A stretch of DNA of 64,000 nt from Saccharibacillus soli (lineage in GTDB: Bacteria; Bacillota; Bacilli; Paenibacillales; Paenibacillaceae). A model generated the notes under the pieces. That model was not told where the DNA came from, searched no databases, and saw only the letters and a list, made by a program, of their open reading frames with translations. The stretch is from the NCBI GenBank assembly GCA_002189105.1, contig NIOB01000002.1:62001-126000 (forward strand), read 5' to 3'. Shown piece after piece: positions 9,030 to 17,286 of this stretch; positions within the stretch are counted from its first letter, which is position 1, and each line of letters starts with the position of its first letter. The position numbers and the translations under genes are program-made.

Positions 9030-9115
9030 ATCAGCGCTCCTCTCGCGGATCTAACGTCATTTATCCATTTTTACATACGTTGTGCAAAAGAAATAGGCCT
9101 CTTCAAAAAAAAGCA

Positions 9116-9149
9116 AAACGCTGCTGACATGATGCTGTCAGCAGCGTTT
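9116..9149 (-). terminator. Strong hairpin with T-run on the minus strand
   Basis: AAACGCTGCTGACA pairs perfectly with TGTCAGCAGCGTTT around a 6-base loop. Read on the minus strand it is followed by a T-rich tract (T8 after GC). It lies in the divergent region between the phosphotransferase and VOC genes, so it would stop leftward transcripts entering from 9717 or beyond. Confidence 0.6.
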
Positions 9150-9210
9150 GTTTAGGATAGAACATGAGAGCATCACGCTTATCTACAAGTCGCAGAAAGG
9201 ATGATTGTTT

Positions 9211-9612
9211 ATGAAATTCGCGTCTGTACGCATCATCACGGACGATGTGGATCGTCTGGTCGAGTTTTACGAAAAGGTCACAGGGACTACGGCAGAGCGT
9301 CCTGCACCCGTATTTGCCGAAATTGTCCTGCCGTCAGGTACGCTGGCAATCGGTCACTCGCAGACCGCACAGCTGTTTGGAGCGGATTCCGTAGTCGCAG
9401 CCTCCAACCGCACGGTCATCATTGAGCTTTGTGTAGATGACATCGAGGCGGAATACAAGCGTCTGGGAACATGGGTCGAGCAGTGGGTACAGGAACCGAC
9501 TACCATGCCGTGGGGGAATCGGTCGATGCTGCTGCGTGATCCGGACGGCAATCTCATCAATCTGTTTCAGCCGGTGAGCGAAGCCGCGATCGAGCGGTTC
9601 AGGGATCGATAG
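9211..9612 (+). CDS. VOC-family glyoxalase/dioxygenase-like protein
   Basis: A 133-residue single VOC module. It opens with FASVRIITDDVDRLVEFYE and ends with LLRDPDGNLINLFQP, the usual first and last strands of glyoxalase/bleomycin-resistance-like proteins. ATG 9211 follows AAAGG by 10 bases. Enzymatic activity and substrate are not predictable. It stands alone, convergent with the YczE-like gene; the 104-bp gap between them has no clear terminator. Confidence 0.75.
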   Translation: MKFASVRIITDDVDRLVEFYEKVTGTTAERPAPVFAEIVLPSGTLAIGHSQTAQLFGADSVVAASNRTVIIELCVDDIEAEYKRLGTWVEQWVQEPTTMPWGNRSMLLRDPDGNLINLFQPVSEAAIERFRDR

Positions 9613-9716
9613 ACAGATCGTTCTGATACCGGGATAGACCATGCCTGGGATCGAAACTTCTCGTCTCCCGCAGAACGATACGCGGTACACCGTACCTCAC
9701 TCCGTCCGTGCTTTCA

Positions 9717-10373
9717 CTAACCTGCCGTCTTTGCTTCTGTCTGTCTGCCGCCCAACAACTTTTCCGTGAAATGAACATTAAAGAAATGAATGATCGGCCC
9801 GAGTCCGAACATGGACACCAACGTTCCAAGTCCAATAATGCCGCCGAACACGAAGCAAACCAGTGCGCACAGGGCGTCCGTGAACATGCGATGCCAGAAG
9901 TAGCTCACTCGCGGGAAGCGATCTCTCATGATTAGCGATAAGCAGTCGTAAGGCGCGATGCCTACGTTGGACGTCTGATACAGGGATACTCCGAAGCTGC
10001 AAATGACGACGCCAATCGCTACCGTCACGATGCGCTGCCACAGCAGCTGCGGTTCGCCCGGCAGATCGATCCAGATGTTGTAGAAAAACGTGACAAAATA
10101 ACCGAGGAATACAGCGTTTACAACTGTGCCGATTCCGATAAACCGTCGTCCTGCGATGAGCTGGATCACGAACAAAGACAGATTAAGCAGGATCAGAAAC
10201 CGGGCATACGGGATGCCGGTGGTGTCCGCAAGAGCCATTACCATGCCGCTGAAAGGGTCATTCCCCAAGCCGGATAGTTTGAAAATGCTAATGCCCATAC
10301 CCAGAAAAATATTGCCAACCAGCATGATAATCAATCGCCTTGGATCTACAAGCGTGCTGAGGAATCCCTTCAT
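9717..10373 (-). CDS. YczE/YyaS/YitT-type membrane protein
   Basis: A 218-residue protein with five or six membrane helices. GLGNDPFSGM near residue 35 and NVGIAPYDCLSL near residue 135 form two related half-repeats characteristic of the YczE family. YczE affects surfactin production in Bacillus subtilis, but the molecular role of the family is unknown. ATG 10373 was chosen because hydrophobic sequence begins soon after it. It is a single-gene unit. Confidence 0.75.
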   Translation of the reverse strand: MKGFLSTLVDPRRLIIMLVGNIFLGMGISIFKLSGLGNDPFSGMVMALADTTGIPYARFLILLNLSLFVIQLIAGRRFIGIGTVVNAVFLGYFVTFFYNIWIDLPGEPQLLWQRIVTVAIGVVICSFGVSLYQTSNVGIAPYDCLSLIMRDRFPRVSYFWHRMFTDALCALVCFVFGGIIGLGTLVSMFGLGPIIHFFNVHFTEKLLGGRQTEAKTAG

Positions 10374-10481
10374 ATGAACCGTCCTATTGTCAAATTATCG
10401 GGCTGCCGAGCGCAAACAACGACGTCATTATAGCATAGTTTCTCCGGGAGGACTGTGCCGTATTTTGCGCTGCCCGTATGT

Positions 10482-10910
10482 TCAAATCTTGATTCGCGTC
10501 TCCAGAAACGTCAGATATTTCGGATCGTCTTCCATGAAAATATCCATCCCGCCGCCCATATAGGCACGGGTTAACTCGTCGGCAGCTTTCTCCCACTGTT
10601 CCTGCTCATAATACAACTGCCCCAACCGAAGATGGATATACGGATTACCCAACCCTTTTGGACATTGGACGGCATTGAAAAAGCACTTGAACGCCTTCTC
10701 AAAGTTATTCATCCGATAATGCACATCGCCGAGTGCGACATAGATCCAAGTGGCGGCTTCCCATTCATAAACGGGTTCGGGCAGCAAACGCAGCGCGGCC
10801 AGATACGACGGTTTGGCGGCTTCAAGCTCTCCGGCTGCGGTCAGTTCGTCACCTTGACGGCATAGATTCTGAATCTCGGAATACGTCGATGCGGAGAGCT
10901 GCACAGTCAT
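10482..10910 (-). CDS. Tetratricopeptide-repeat protein
   Basis: A 142-residue cytoplasmic protein made of about three TPR helical hairpins (segments such as IYVALGDVHYRMNNFEKAF and LRLGQLYYEQEQWEKAADE). TPRs normally mediate protein-protein contacts, and no enzymatic domain is attached. ATG 10910 has a weak GGAGGATG-type site. Its partner is unknown. It lies between the YczE-like gene and the HxlR cluster, all on the minus strand, but a terminator at 11016-11045 separates it from the latter. Confidence 0.7.
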   Translation of the reverse strand: MTVQLSASTYSEIQNLCRQGDELTAAGELEAAKPSYLAALRLLPEPVYEWEAATWIYVALGDVHYRMNNFEKAFKCFFNAVQCPKGLGNPYIHLRLGQLYYEQEQWEKAADELTRAYMGGGMDIFMEDDPKYLTFLETRIKI

Positions 10911-11015
10911 CCTCCTGTTCTTTCGTTCGGTTTGGTTTATGCAAAGTCTACCCGACTTTTCTGCGGATGCCTAGACGGAATGGGAGCCGCACGCGAAGTT
11001 TTTTCTCAAAAGAAA

Positions 11016-11045
11016 GCCGCCCGAAAATCATTCGGACGGCTCTTT
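11016..11045. terminator. Bidirectional intrinsic terminator
   Basis: GCCGcCCGAA, loop, TTCGGaCGGC with a TCTTTTT tract on the plus side and TTTCTTTT on the minus side. It lies 14 bp downstream of the small frameshifted gene and ends the hxlR transcript. Confidence 0.8.
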
Positions 11046-11058
11046 TTGCGTACACGGC

Positions 11059-11222
11059 CTAGAGAGGTTGTTCGCTCATCAAGGCATGGATATTCTGCTC
11101 GGAGTCTCGGAAGAACACCATCCAAGTCTCGGTTTGCTCCGTTTTCGACACGATATGTGGACTGTCGATAAACGTGACGCCTTCCTCGACATAATCGCCT
11201 TGATCGAACCTTTTTCGCTCAT
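11059..11222 (-). pseudogene. Small gene (about 54 aa) with a one-base frameshift
   Basis: ATG 11222 lies 8 bp after the hxlR stop. Its own frame closes early with poor protein character. The neighbouring frame, entered at the A5 run (T5 at 11211-11215 on the plus strand), is open to TAG 11059-11061 and reads like a real acidic protein, including the segments GDYVEEGVTFIDS, ETWMVFFRDSEQN and ALMSEQPL. Adding one A joins the ATG (MSEKRFDQGDY...) to that frame with no stop. This may be a decayed gene, a sequencing error in a homopolymer, or slippage. No family is recognised. Confidence 0.5.
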
Positions 11223-11229
11223 GCTCTTA

Positions 11230-11601
11230 TCATCCCTGAGACGGGTCCGCTTCAATTTCGTCGCTTTGCGACTGTTTAAGCTGCTTTCGCTCGACGTGGA
11301 CGGTTCCCCACCGATGCAGCACTTCCAGAACAGGAGCCAAGCTTTTTCCGTATTCCGTGATGGAGTATTCGACTTTCGGAGGTACTTGAGGATACACCAC
11401 TCGGGTGATGATTTCTTCTTCTTCCAGCTCCCGAAGGTGAAGAGTCAACATTCGTTGGGTCACATGGGGAAGCAATCTTCTTAACTCATTGAAGCGCAGC
11501 GGCTCGCCTTGAAGCAAATGATAGAGAATGATCGGCTTCCATTTGCCTACGATCGAATCGAGCGCCGCGACGAATTGGCATGATGCAGACTTGTCTTCCA
11601 T
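11230..11601 (-). CDS. HxlR/DUF24-family regulator with N-terminal Cys
   Basis: A 123-residue winged-helix regulator. SIVGKWKPIILYHLL followed by RFNELRRLLPHVTQRMLTLHLREL is the HxlR recognition core, and VVYPQVPPKVEYSIT is the wing. Cys8 (SCQFVAALDSIVGKWK) occupies the place of the conserved N-terminal cysteine used by YodB, CatR and HypR to sense quinones, diamide or hypochlorite. It is divergent from the azoreductase gene, as YodB is linked to AzoR1 in B. subtilis. A quinone- or electrophile-responsive repressor is therefore a reasonable inference. Confidence 0.85.
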   Translation of the reverse strand: MEDKSASCQFVAALDSIVGKWKPIILYHLLQGEPLRFNELRRLLPHVTQRMLTLHLRELEEEEIITRVVYPQVPPKVEYSITEYGKSLAPVLEVLHRWGTVHVERKQLKQSQSDEIEADPSQG

Positions 11602-11618
11602 CCTTTAACCTCCGTTAC

Positions 11619-11636
11619 AGTACCTTTTTCGATACT
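11619..11636. promoter_or_regulatory. Candidate HxlR-type inverted repeat
   Basis: AGTA-N10-TACT lies 18 bp upstream of the hxlR start, within the 133-bp divergent region to the azoreductase gene. HxlR/DUF24 proteins commonly bind TACT/AGTA-containing repeats. The half-sites are only 4 bp, so confidence is low. Confidence 0.35.
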
Positions 11637-11734
11637 ATACCACATTATTGTGCGTACTTACCAAATCGGATGTGGGTCATTATGATGAACGCAGGAAACA
11701 TCATTCATAGGATTGCAGAAAGGGAGTTCAAATC

Positions 11735-12367
11735 ATGACAACACTGCTGTATATTACCGCGCACCCTCTGGAAGTAGAAACCTCGATCAGCCTCGCCACG
11801 GGCGAAGAATTTATCAAAGCCTACCAAGAGGCGAATCCTGGGCATGAAGTCATTCGGTTGGATCTATACAAAGAAGATATTCCGCAGTTGGATGCAGACG
11901 TTTTGCGGGCTTGGGAGAAACTTCGTGCAGGTTCGTCTATAGACCAACTGACCGAAGCGGAACGATCCAAAGCCGCTCGGCTTGAAGCGATCGTCGATCA
12001 ATATGTGGCTGCCGACAAGTATGTGTATGTGTCGCCCATGTGGAATTTCTCTGTCCCGTCTATTTTAAAAGCGTACACGGACGCCACTTCGATTCCGGGC
12101 AAAACGTTCAAATATGTGTCGGGTGGTTCCGTGGGTCTGCTGCCAGACAAGAAAGCTCTGCATATTCAATCCAGCGGTTCCGTGTATTCAGAAGGTCCTT
12201 TGGCTCCCATTGAAATGGGTCACCGTTTTCTGTCGAACCTTTTGCGATTTTACGGAATCGAATCGACCGAGGCTATTCTGATCGAAGGTATGGCTTATAC
12301 AGATCGTATTCCCGCTATCCGAGAGAAGGCGCTGGCGCAGGCCAGGGAGTATGCCAAAAGCTTTTGA
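11735..12367 (+). CDS. FMN-dependent NADH-azoreductase (AzoR family)
   Basis: A 210-residue flavodoxin-fold protein. SPMWNFSVPSILKAYTD at about residues 99-115 is the diagnostic FMN-contact segment of AzoR/AcpD enzymes, and SGGSVGLLPDKKALHIQSSG supplies the second flavin loop. AzoR enzymes reduce quinones and azo compounds by two-electron transfer from NAD(P)H and protect against thiol-depleting electrophiles. AAAGGGAG precedes ATG 11735. The adjacent divergent Cys-containing HxlR regulator fits a quinone-stress pair. Confidence 0.9.
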   Translation: MTTLLYITAHPLEVETSISLATGEEFIKAYQEANPGHEVIRLDLYKEDIPQLDADVLRAWEKLRAGSSIDQLTEAERSKAARLEAIVDQYVAADKYVYVSPMWNFSVPSILKAYTDATSIPGKTFKYVSGGSVGLLPDKKALHIQSSGSVYSEGPLAPIEMGHRFLSNLLRFYGIESTEAILIEGMAYTDRIPAIREKALAQAREYAKSF

Positions 12368-12519
12368 CCGTTAGCTGTCCAATCCGCCGATGGCTTTAAG
12401 CGAAATCAATTGTGCTAAGAGGCAAACAGTGGTAATCTGAGAACCGGCAACCCCCGATTTTTCGCGGTTTTGCCCCGTTCACAATTTCCGCCGTTACGGC
12501 GATTCAGAAAGGTAACACG

Positions 12520-14259
12520 ATGATTACTGCACATAATCTTTCTTTTTCTTTTCCGCAAAAAGAACTCTATAAAAATGTCTCATTCACGCTCGAAGAAGGC
12601 CAGCACTGCGCGTTTATCGGAACCAGCGGCAGCGGCAAAAGCACCTTGATCGAGATCCTGACAGACCCGGACAAGCACTTATTTGAAGGCAAGCTGGAGA
12701 TCGACCCCAACTGTCGGATCGGTTACGTCAGCCAGTTCTCCCAGGTGGACCCGAATTCCGAGATGACGGTGTTCGACTATATCGGTGAAGCGTACAACAA
12801 GGCGCAGGACGAACTGAACGTCATTTACGCCGAGATGGCAACGACGTCCGACATGGACGCACTGATGGAGAAATACCAGCTTGCGCTGGATGCTCTGGAA
12901 GACCTGGGCGGAGATGATTTCGAGAGCCGCATCAACAAGCAGCTGAATCTGGCCGATCTCATGAAATTGCGAGACGTCGGCGTCTCTTCTCTAAGCGGCG
13001 GGGAGTTCAAGCTGATTCAGGTCATTAAGGAAATGCTGAACAGCCCCGATCTGTTGATTATGGACGAACCGGACGTCTTCCTGGACTTCGAGAACCTCAA
13101 CGCACTGAAGAAACTCATCAACTCTCACAAAGGCATGCTGCTCGTCGTCACGCATAACCGCTATCTGCTGAACCACTGCTTCAACAAGATTCTTCATCTT
13201 GAAAACGCGGAGATTCAGGAGTTTGAAGGGCGTTATATCGAATATAACTTCTCGCTGCTTCAGACCAAGATCGAGCTGCAGGAGATCGCCGTCGCCGAAG
13301 CCGAAGAGATTCAGCGCTACGATCAGCTTATTGATAATCTTCGAGAGATCGCAACAAACGTCGATAATCCGTCCCGAGGCCGTGCACTCAAAGCCCGCGT
13401 CAAGTTCCAGGAGAGACTCGAAGCCCGGCGCATCAAGGCACCTTTCGTGGCGATCAAGCAGCCGGAGATCCGGTTTGCTCTTGACCCGGAAGCGCAGGAA
13501 GGCATCCGCGTCACCGTGCAGGATTACAGCGCCGGCTTCGACGAACTGCTGCTGGAGAACGTAAATTTCGAGATCGGTCACTCGGATAAAGTCGCCATCA
13601 TCGGACCGAACGGCACGGGCAAAACGACGCTGCTCAGAGATATTTTCCGCGGCGAACATCCTTCGATTCAGATCCATGAAGGTACGAAAATTGCGTATCT
13701 GTCCCAGCTTCAAGGCGAGACGCTTAAGGATTCCAACACGATTCTGCACGAGTTTATCGACGCCGGGTTGAAGACCTATGACGAAGTTCGGGCTTATCTG
13801 ATGAATTATGGTTTTGAAGGCGAGATTCTGGAGCAAAAAATCGAATCGTTGTCCGGCGGCGAGAAAAACATGCTGCAATTGGCGAAAGTCGGAGCGGCAG
13901 AGGCCAATCTGCTGCTGCTCGACGAACCGACCAGTCATCTGGATCTCTATTCGCAGGTTACCCTGGAGCAGGCCCTGATCGATTACAAAGGCGCAATCCT
14001 GATGGTTTCACACGATTTCTATTCGGTTGTGAATGGCATGGATTACGTGCTGATTATCGACAACAAGACCGTTCGCAAGATGAGCATGCGCAAGTTCAGA
14101 CAGATGATCTACACTCGCCATTTTGACAGAGATTATCTGGAAACGGAACAGCAGAAAAAGGCCGTCGAGATGAAGATCGAAACGGCATTGAAAGCAACGG
14201 ATTTCGAGACAGCCAAAGGGTTGGTTGACGAGTTGGAAGCCGTGATTAAGCGGCTGTAG
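12520..14259 (+). CDS. ABC-F family ATPase
   Basis: A 579-residue soluble protein with two ATP-binding cassettes and no membrane segments. Cassette 1 has Walker A GTSGSGKS, signature LSGGE and Walker B LLIMDEPD. Cassette 2 has GPNGTGKT, LSGGEKN and LLLLDEPTSHLD. The linker between cassettes and the short charged C-terminal extension fit ABC-F translation factors, which act on the ribosomal E site; some members give antibiotic resistance by ribosome protection. Which subgroup this is cannot be told here. The 152-bp upstream region has only a small CGCCG/CGGCG hairpin next to the ribosome binding site AAAGG. Confidence 0.85.
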   Translation: MITAHNLSFSFPQKELYKNVSFTLEEGQHCAFIGTSGSGKSTLIEILTDPDKHLFEGKLEIDPNCRIGYVSQFSQVDPNSEMTVFDYIGEAYNKAQDELNVIYAEMATTSDMDALMEKYQLALDALEDLGGDDFESRINKQLNLADLMKLRDVGVSSLSGGEFKLIQVIKEMLNSPDLLIMDEPDVFLDFENLNALKKLINSHKGMLLVVTHNRYLLNHCFNKILHLENAEIQEFEGRYIEYNFSLLQTKIELQEIAVAEAEEIQRYDQLIDNLREIATNVDNPSRGRALKARVKFQERLEARRIKAPFVAIKQPEIRFALDPEAQEGIRVTVQDYSAGFDELLLENVNFEIGHSDKVAIIGPNGTGKTTLLRDIFRGEHPSIQIHEGTKIAYLSQLQGETLKDSNTILHEFIDAGLKTYDEVRAYLMNYGFEGEILEQKIESLSGGEKNMLQLAKVGAAEANLLLLDEPTSHLDLYSQVTLEQALIDYKGAILMVSHDFYSVVNGMDYVLIIDNKTVRKMSMRKFRQMIYTRHFDRDYLETEQQKKAVEMKIETALKATDFETAKGLVDELEAVIKRL

Positions 14260-14337
14260 ACGACAGGCTGACGGATCGACGTCCGCGAATAGAGCCGAAA
14301 GCGATAGGATCAAATAAACGAAGCAAATGAAAACAGC

Positions 14338-14377
14338 AAAATCCGGATGGAAACCTTACGTTTCCGTCCGGATTTTT
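14338..14377 (+). terminator. Intrinsic terminator after ABC-F gene
   Basis: AAATCCGGATGGAAAC and GTTTCCGTCCGGATTT form a long stem (one mismatch) around a 5-base loop, followed by TTTTTG. It is 79 bp after the stop codon and also faces the convergent epimerase gene. Confidence 0.9.
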
Positions 14378-14419
14378 GTCGTTCAAACTCCGCTCATGAT
14401 GCGGTACTACGACAAAGCC

Positions 14420-15250
14420 TCAATCTTCGTAATCATACGCCTGCTCCAGATCTTCGAGCAGCGAACGCTGCTCGGGCTGCCAGCCGACAAGCTCGCGGGC
14501 AGCGGCGCTCGATCTCGGAATATCAAGCGCGGCCAGCGTGCCGAGGAAGCCGAAATGCGCTTCTGATTCTGAGCGCGGGATGCTGACGACCGGGAGATTC
14601 AAGCGCCTGCCGATCGCGCTTGCGATGTCGCGGAACGGTATACCTTCGTCATGGGCGCCTTCCAGTCTGGAACCGGCCGGCGCTTGTTCCAACGCCAGCC
14701 GATACAGCGCGGCGGCATCCAGCCGATGCACCGCCGGCCAGCGGTTGCCGCCGTCTTCTACGTAGGCGGAGAAGCCTTTGGCTCTGGCGATCTGGATCAG
14801 CATCGGCATAAAGCCAGTGTCGCCTTCGCCGTGTACCGAAGGACACAGTTCAACGATGACGGCCCGCACGCCGCGTTCGGCCAGTGAGCGCATGACGTTC
14901 TCCGCGTCCGCTCCACCGGCGTGCGTCGTCATAACGAACGGCTTGCCGGAGCCTTCGAGTGCCGCTCCGATCGCAGACACGGCTTCGAGATCGGCAGCAA
15001 GTGCACCGGCGAAGTCCGAGAAATCATGATGAAAAGCCAAATGAATCACGCCGTCCGCAGCGAGCGCCCCGCGGCGGAGACTGTCCGCGTCGTGGAGGTC
15101 GCCGCGATGCGCTTTCGCCCCCGCCGCCTCAAGCCGGGCCGCGCTCTCATCGGAACGGGCCAAGCCCATGACCTCATGCCCGGCATCCAGAAGTTCTCGG
15201 ACGACCGCAGAACCGATGTATCCCGAAGCTCCCGTTACGAATACGCGCAT
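14420..15250 (-). CDS. NAD-dependent epimerase/dehydratase-like extended SDR
   Basis: A 276-residue extended short-chain dehydrogenase. ATG 15250 was chosen because it follows AGGGAGGAAT and begins directly with MRVFVTGASGYIGS, the N-terminal nucleotide-binding loop (TGASGYIG). GVIHLAFHHDF and SVHGEGDTGFMPM mark the middle of the fold. The usual YxxxK active site is not obvious, so the activity may be atypical; the substrate is unknown. It follows a second SDR gene 43 bp upstream, and a divergent TetR gene heads the cluster. Confidence 0.8.
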   Translation of the reverse strand: MRVFVTGASGYIGSAVVRELLDAGHEVMGLARSDESAARLEAAGAKAHRGDLHDADSLRRGALAADGVIHLAFHHDFSDFAGALAADLEAVSAIGAALEGSGKPFVMTTHAGGADAENVMRSLAERGVRAVIVELCPSVHGEGDTGFMPMLIQIARAKGFSAYVEDGGNRWPAVHRLDAAALYRLALEQAPAGSRLEGAHDEGIPFRDIASAIGRRLNLPVVSIPRSESEAHFGFLGTLAALDIPRSSAAARELVGWQPEQRSLLEDLEQAYDYED

Positions 15251-15293
15251 GACAGATTCCTCCCTGCTTCCATTAACGATGCAAATTCCCGCA

Positions 15294-16046
15294 TCACCAA
15301 GCGACCAGCCCATCTTCGTCAGAGAACGTTCCGGTCGGACCGTCCTCGCCTAGCATGGCCAATCTTACTGCTTCACGTGCACCTTGTTCGACTGTACGTG
15401 TCCCGGCAAAATTGTTCAGCGCCGTCGAGGTGAAGCCCGGGCACGCCGCGTTGACTTTGATCGGCGTCGATTCCAGAGCCGCCGCAAAAGCGAAGGTTAC
15501 GGCATGAACGGCTGATTTCGATGCCGAATAAGCTCCGTACATTGCCCGATGCGGATTGCCCGGTTCGGAGTTCCAAGTGAGCGAACCGCCGGTGCTGCCG
15601 AGGTTGACGATGCGTGCGGCCGGCGCTTCGCGCAGAAGCGGCAGCATGGCTTGAGTAACAGCGATCACGCCGAACACGTTAGTTTCATAGACGGCGCGGA
15701 TGTCTTCCATTGGAGCAACCGTCAGCAGACCGCTTGCCGCGCCGTCGCTCGGAAACGCATTTTCTGAATTTCCCGCATGCGAGATTCCGGCGTTATTCAC
15801 CAGAACGTCGAGCCGTCCGAATTCGCTGCGAATACGTTCGGCCGCGGCGGCAATCGAATCCGAGTCGGTGACATCGAGCTGAACGGCGTGGGCGTTCGCG
15901 CCGATGCTGTCAGCGGCCTCCTGCCCTTTTTTCAAGCTACGCGATCCTACGAGTACCGTAAATCCATGCCCGGCCAGATCTTTGGCGATTTGCGCTCCGA
16001 TTCCTTTGTTGGCTCCGGTGACCAGCGCGACAGGTTGGTTCGACAT
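15294..16046 (-). CDS. Classical SDR-family oxidoreductase
   Basis: A 250-residue protein with TGANKGIG (cofactor), NNAG and the catalytic YSASK. SDRs of this length that resemble carbonyl reductase reduce small carbonyl compounds with NADPH; the exact substrate is unknown. AAGGAG precedes ATG 16046. A perfect 7-bp inverted repeat sits immediately upstream of that ribosome binding site. The gene probably forms an operon with the extended SDR at 15250 and is divergent from the TetR gene at 16195. Confidence 0.85.
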   Translation of the reverse strand: MSNQPVALVTGANKGIGAQIAKDLAGHGFTVLVGSRSLKKGQEAADSIGANAHAVQLDVTDSDSIAAAAERIRSEFGRLDVLVNNAGISHAGNSENAFPSDGAASGLLTVAPMEDIRAVYETNVFGVIAVTQAMLPLLREAPAARIVNLGSTGGSLTWNSEPGNPHRAMYGAYSASKSAVHAVTFAFAAALESTPIKVNAACPGFTSTALNNFAGTRTVEQGAREAVRLAMLGEDGPTGTFSDEDGLVAW

Positions 16047-16063
16047 GATCCTAATCTCCTTCT

Positions 16064-16149
16064 CGGTATCGATGATACCGTCTGTCTATTTCCCGTGCGA
16101 TATGGGATAATGACAGTAAATCACAGAATTACGGAACTGTAAAGTTCCG
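16064..16149. promoter_or_regulatory. Two palindromes in the SDR/TetR divergent region
   Basis: CGGTATCGATGATACCG (16064-16080) abuts the SDR ribosome binding site. CGGAACTGTAAAGTTCCG (16132-16149) lies 46 bp upstream of the TetR start. Both have perfect 7-bp arms with a 3- or 4-base centre and begin CGG, but the arms differ, so it is unclear whether one protein binds both. Operator function for the adjacent TetR regulator is inferred from position. Confidence 0.55.
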
Positions 16150-16194
16150 AAACTATATATTCTCGTATTTGATATGCAAAAAGGAGCGAACACG

Positions 16195-16872
16195 ATGAAC
16201 GAAATATCGGGCAGCGAAACGGCAAATGACCTGAAATCCGGGGATTCCACAGAGAAAAAGCCGCAAAAAGTAGGCCGAAAAAGAGATCATACACGTGACG
16301 AAAAAATATTGGAGGCGGCAATCGATATTCTGGCCGAATCGAGCTTCGACGGCATGACGATGGATAAAGTGGCGGCCAGGGCCAAAGCCGGCAAAGCGAC
16401 CATGTATCGCCGCTGGTCTTCCAAAGGGGAACTGGTGCGGGATGCACTGGCTTGGATGAATCGAAGCCACCTCGATCTTGACCATCTGCCTGATTCCGGC
16501 AATCTGCGCGAAGATCTGCTGCTGCTGATCCGGCCCCAGTCGATGGCGGAAGAAGAACGGAAATTGCGCGTGCTGGCGGGTTTGGGTTCTTTTTTGCAGC
16601 ATCCCGAATTTGGCGACACCGGCATGGCCGGAATCTTCGATCCTTGGGCCGACGCGAATTTGCAGCTTATGAAAAGGGCTGCTGCCCGCGGCGAGATCTC
16701 CAAGCATGCGAATCTGGAATTAGCCTGCTGGGTGATTACTTCGACGTCTGCTTTTCACGGCCTTGTCGAGCGCAAGCCGTTCGAGAAAGCCTTCTACGCG
16801 GACCTGCTCGACGGGGTGGTGCTGCCGGCTCTCCGAAGCCCCAAGCCTGACTCGTCGATCGCGGAAAACTGA
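16195..16872 (+). CDS. TetR/AcrR-family transcriptional regulator
   Basis: A 225-residue protein starting at ATG 16195, 8 bases after AAGGAG. A polar, basic N-terminal tail of about 33 residues precedes the HTH (KAGKATMYRRWSSKGEL). The C-terminal half resembles the TetR_C_16/AefR-type ligand-binding domain, with no clear ligand clue. It is divergent from two SDR genes, its probable targets, and the intergenic palindromes support repression of both directions. Confidence 0.85.
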   Translation: MNEISGSETANDLKSGDSTEKKPQKVGRKRDHTRDEKILEAAIDILAESSFDGMTMDKVAARAKAGKATMYRRWSSKGELVRDALAWMNRSHLDLDHLPDSGNLREDLLLLIRPQSMAEEERKLRVLAGLGSFLQHPEFGDTGMAGIFDPWADANLQLMKRAAARGEISKHANLELACWVITSTSAFHGLVERKPFEKAFYADLLDGVVLPALRSPKPDSSIAEN

Positions 16873-16929
16873 AGGGTCTCGCACGCTGCTTCCTCCCTGT
16901 CGATTTTCATCATCCTATGCGATAACGCC

Positions 16930-16959
16930 TTGACTTCCCCTCGAGGTATCCCTTATGCT
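16930..16959 (+). promoter_or_regulatory. Promoter of the metG T-box transcript
   Basis: TTGACT (16930-16935), 18-bp spacer, TATGCT (16954-16959). The predicted start near 16966 lies just before the T-box Stem I sequence. Confidence 0.6.
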
Positions 16960-16979
16960 AGTCAACAACTTAAACAGGA

Positions 16980-17258
16980 TCAACAGCGAAGAAGAGAAAG
17001 AGTACCTGAACGATGTCTTCCGACAGAGAGCTCCGGCAGCTGAGAAGGAGCGAAGAACAGTCCAGGGAAAATGGTCTCAGAGCTGCGCGCCGAACCCTAT
17101 TACGGTTGTAGGCCGCGCCGGAACCCGCACCCGTTAACGTGCTAGGGTATAACCGTCTTAGGCGGCGTACCTGAAGAGGCGAATGTCGTGAGGCGTTCGT
17201 AAAATGGGGTGGTACCGCGTGAGCACAGCTCTCGTCCCTTTGGGATGAGGGCTTTTTT
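16980..17258 (+). promoter_or_regulatory. T-box leader with Met (ATG) specifier
   Basis: The leader shows the GA-rich and AGTA bulge region typical of the base of T-box Stem I at about 16988-17004. Then comes GGGAAA-ATG-GTCTCAG with the candidate specifier ATG at 17071-17073, placed like the specifier in glyQS-type leaders. The 14-base T-box core GGGTGGTACCGCG lies at about 17207-17219. A terminator hairpin follows (17228-17253, CTCGTCCC/GGATGAGG) ending in T6. Uncharged tRNA-Met would stabilise the antiterminator and switch on metG. The specifier agrees with the downstream gene. Confidence 0.9.
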
Positions 17259-17286
17259 GTGTTCAAAAATAAGGGGAGGCGATCAC

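Noticed and set aside
9617-9679. ATCGTTCTG/CAGAACGAT inverted repeat between the VOC and YczE-like genes
   Set aside because: 9-bp arms separated by 45 bp without a T-run do not make a convincing terminator or operator.
12368-12519. Possible attenuator leader before the ABC-F gene
   Set aside because: ABC-F resistance genes often have one, but only a 5-bp stem without a T-run and no leader ORF with a ribosome binding site is seen here.
16955-17137. A 60-codon frame in the metG leader
   Set aside because: It lies within the T-box RNA, whose conserved core and terminator explain the region.
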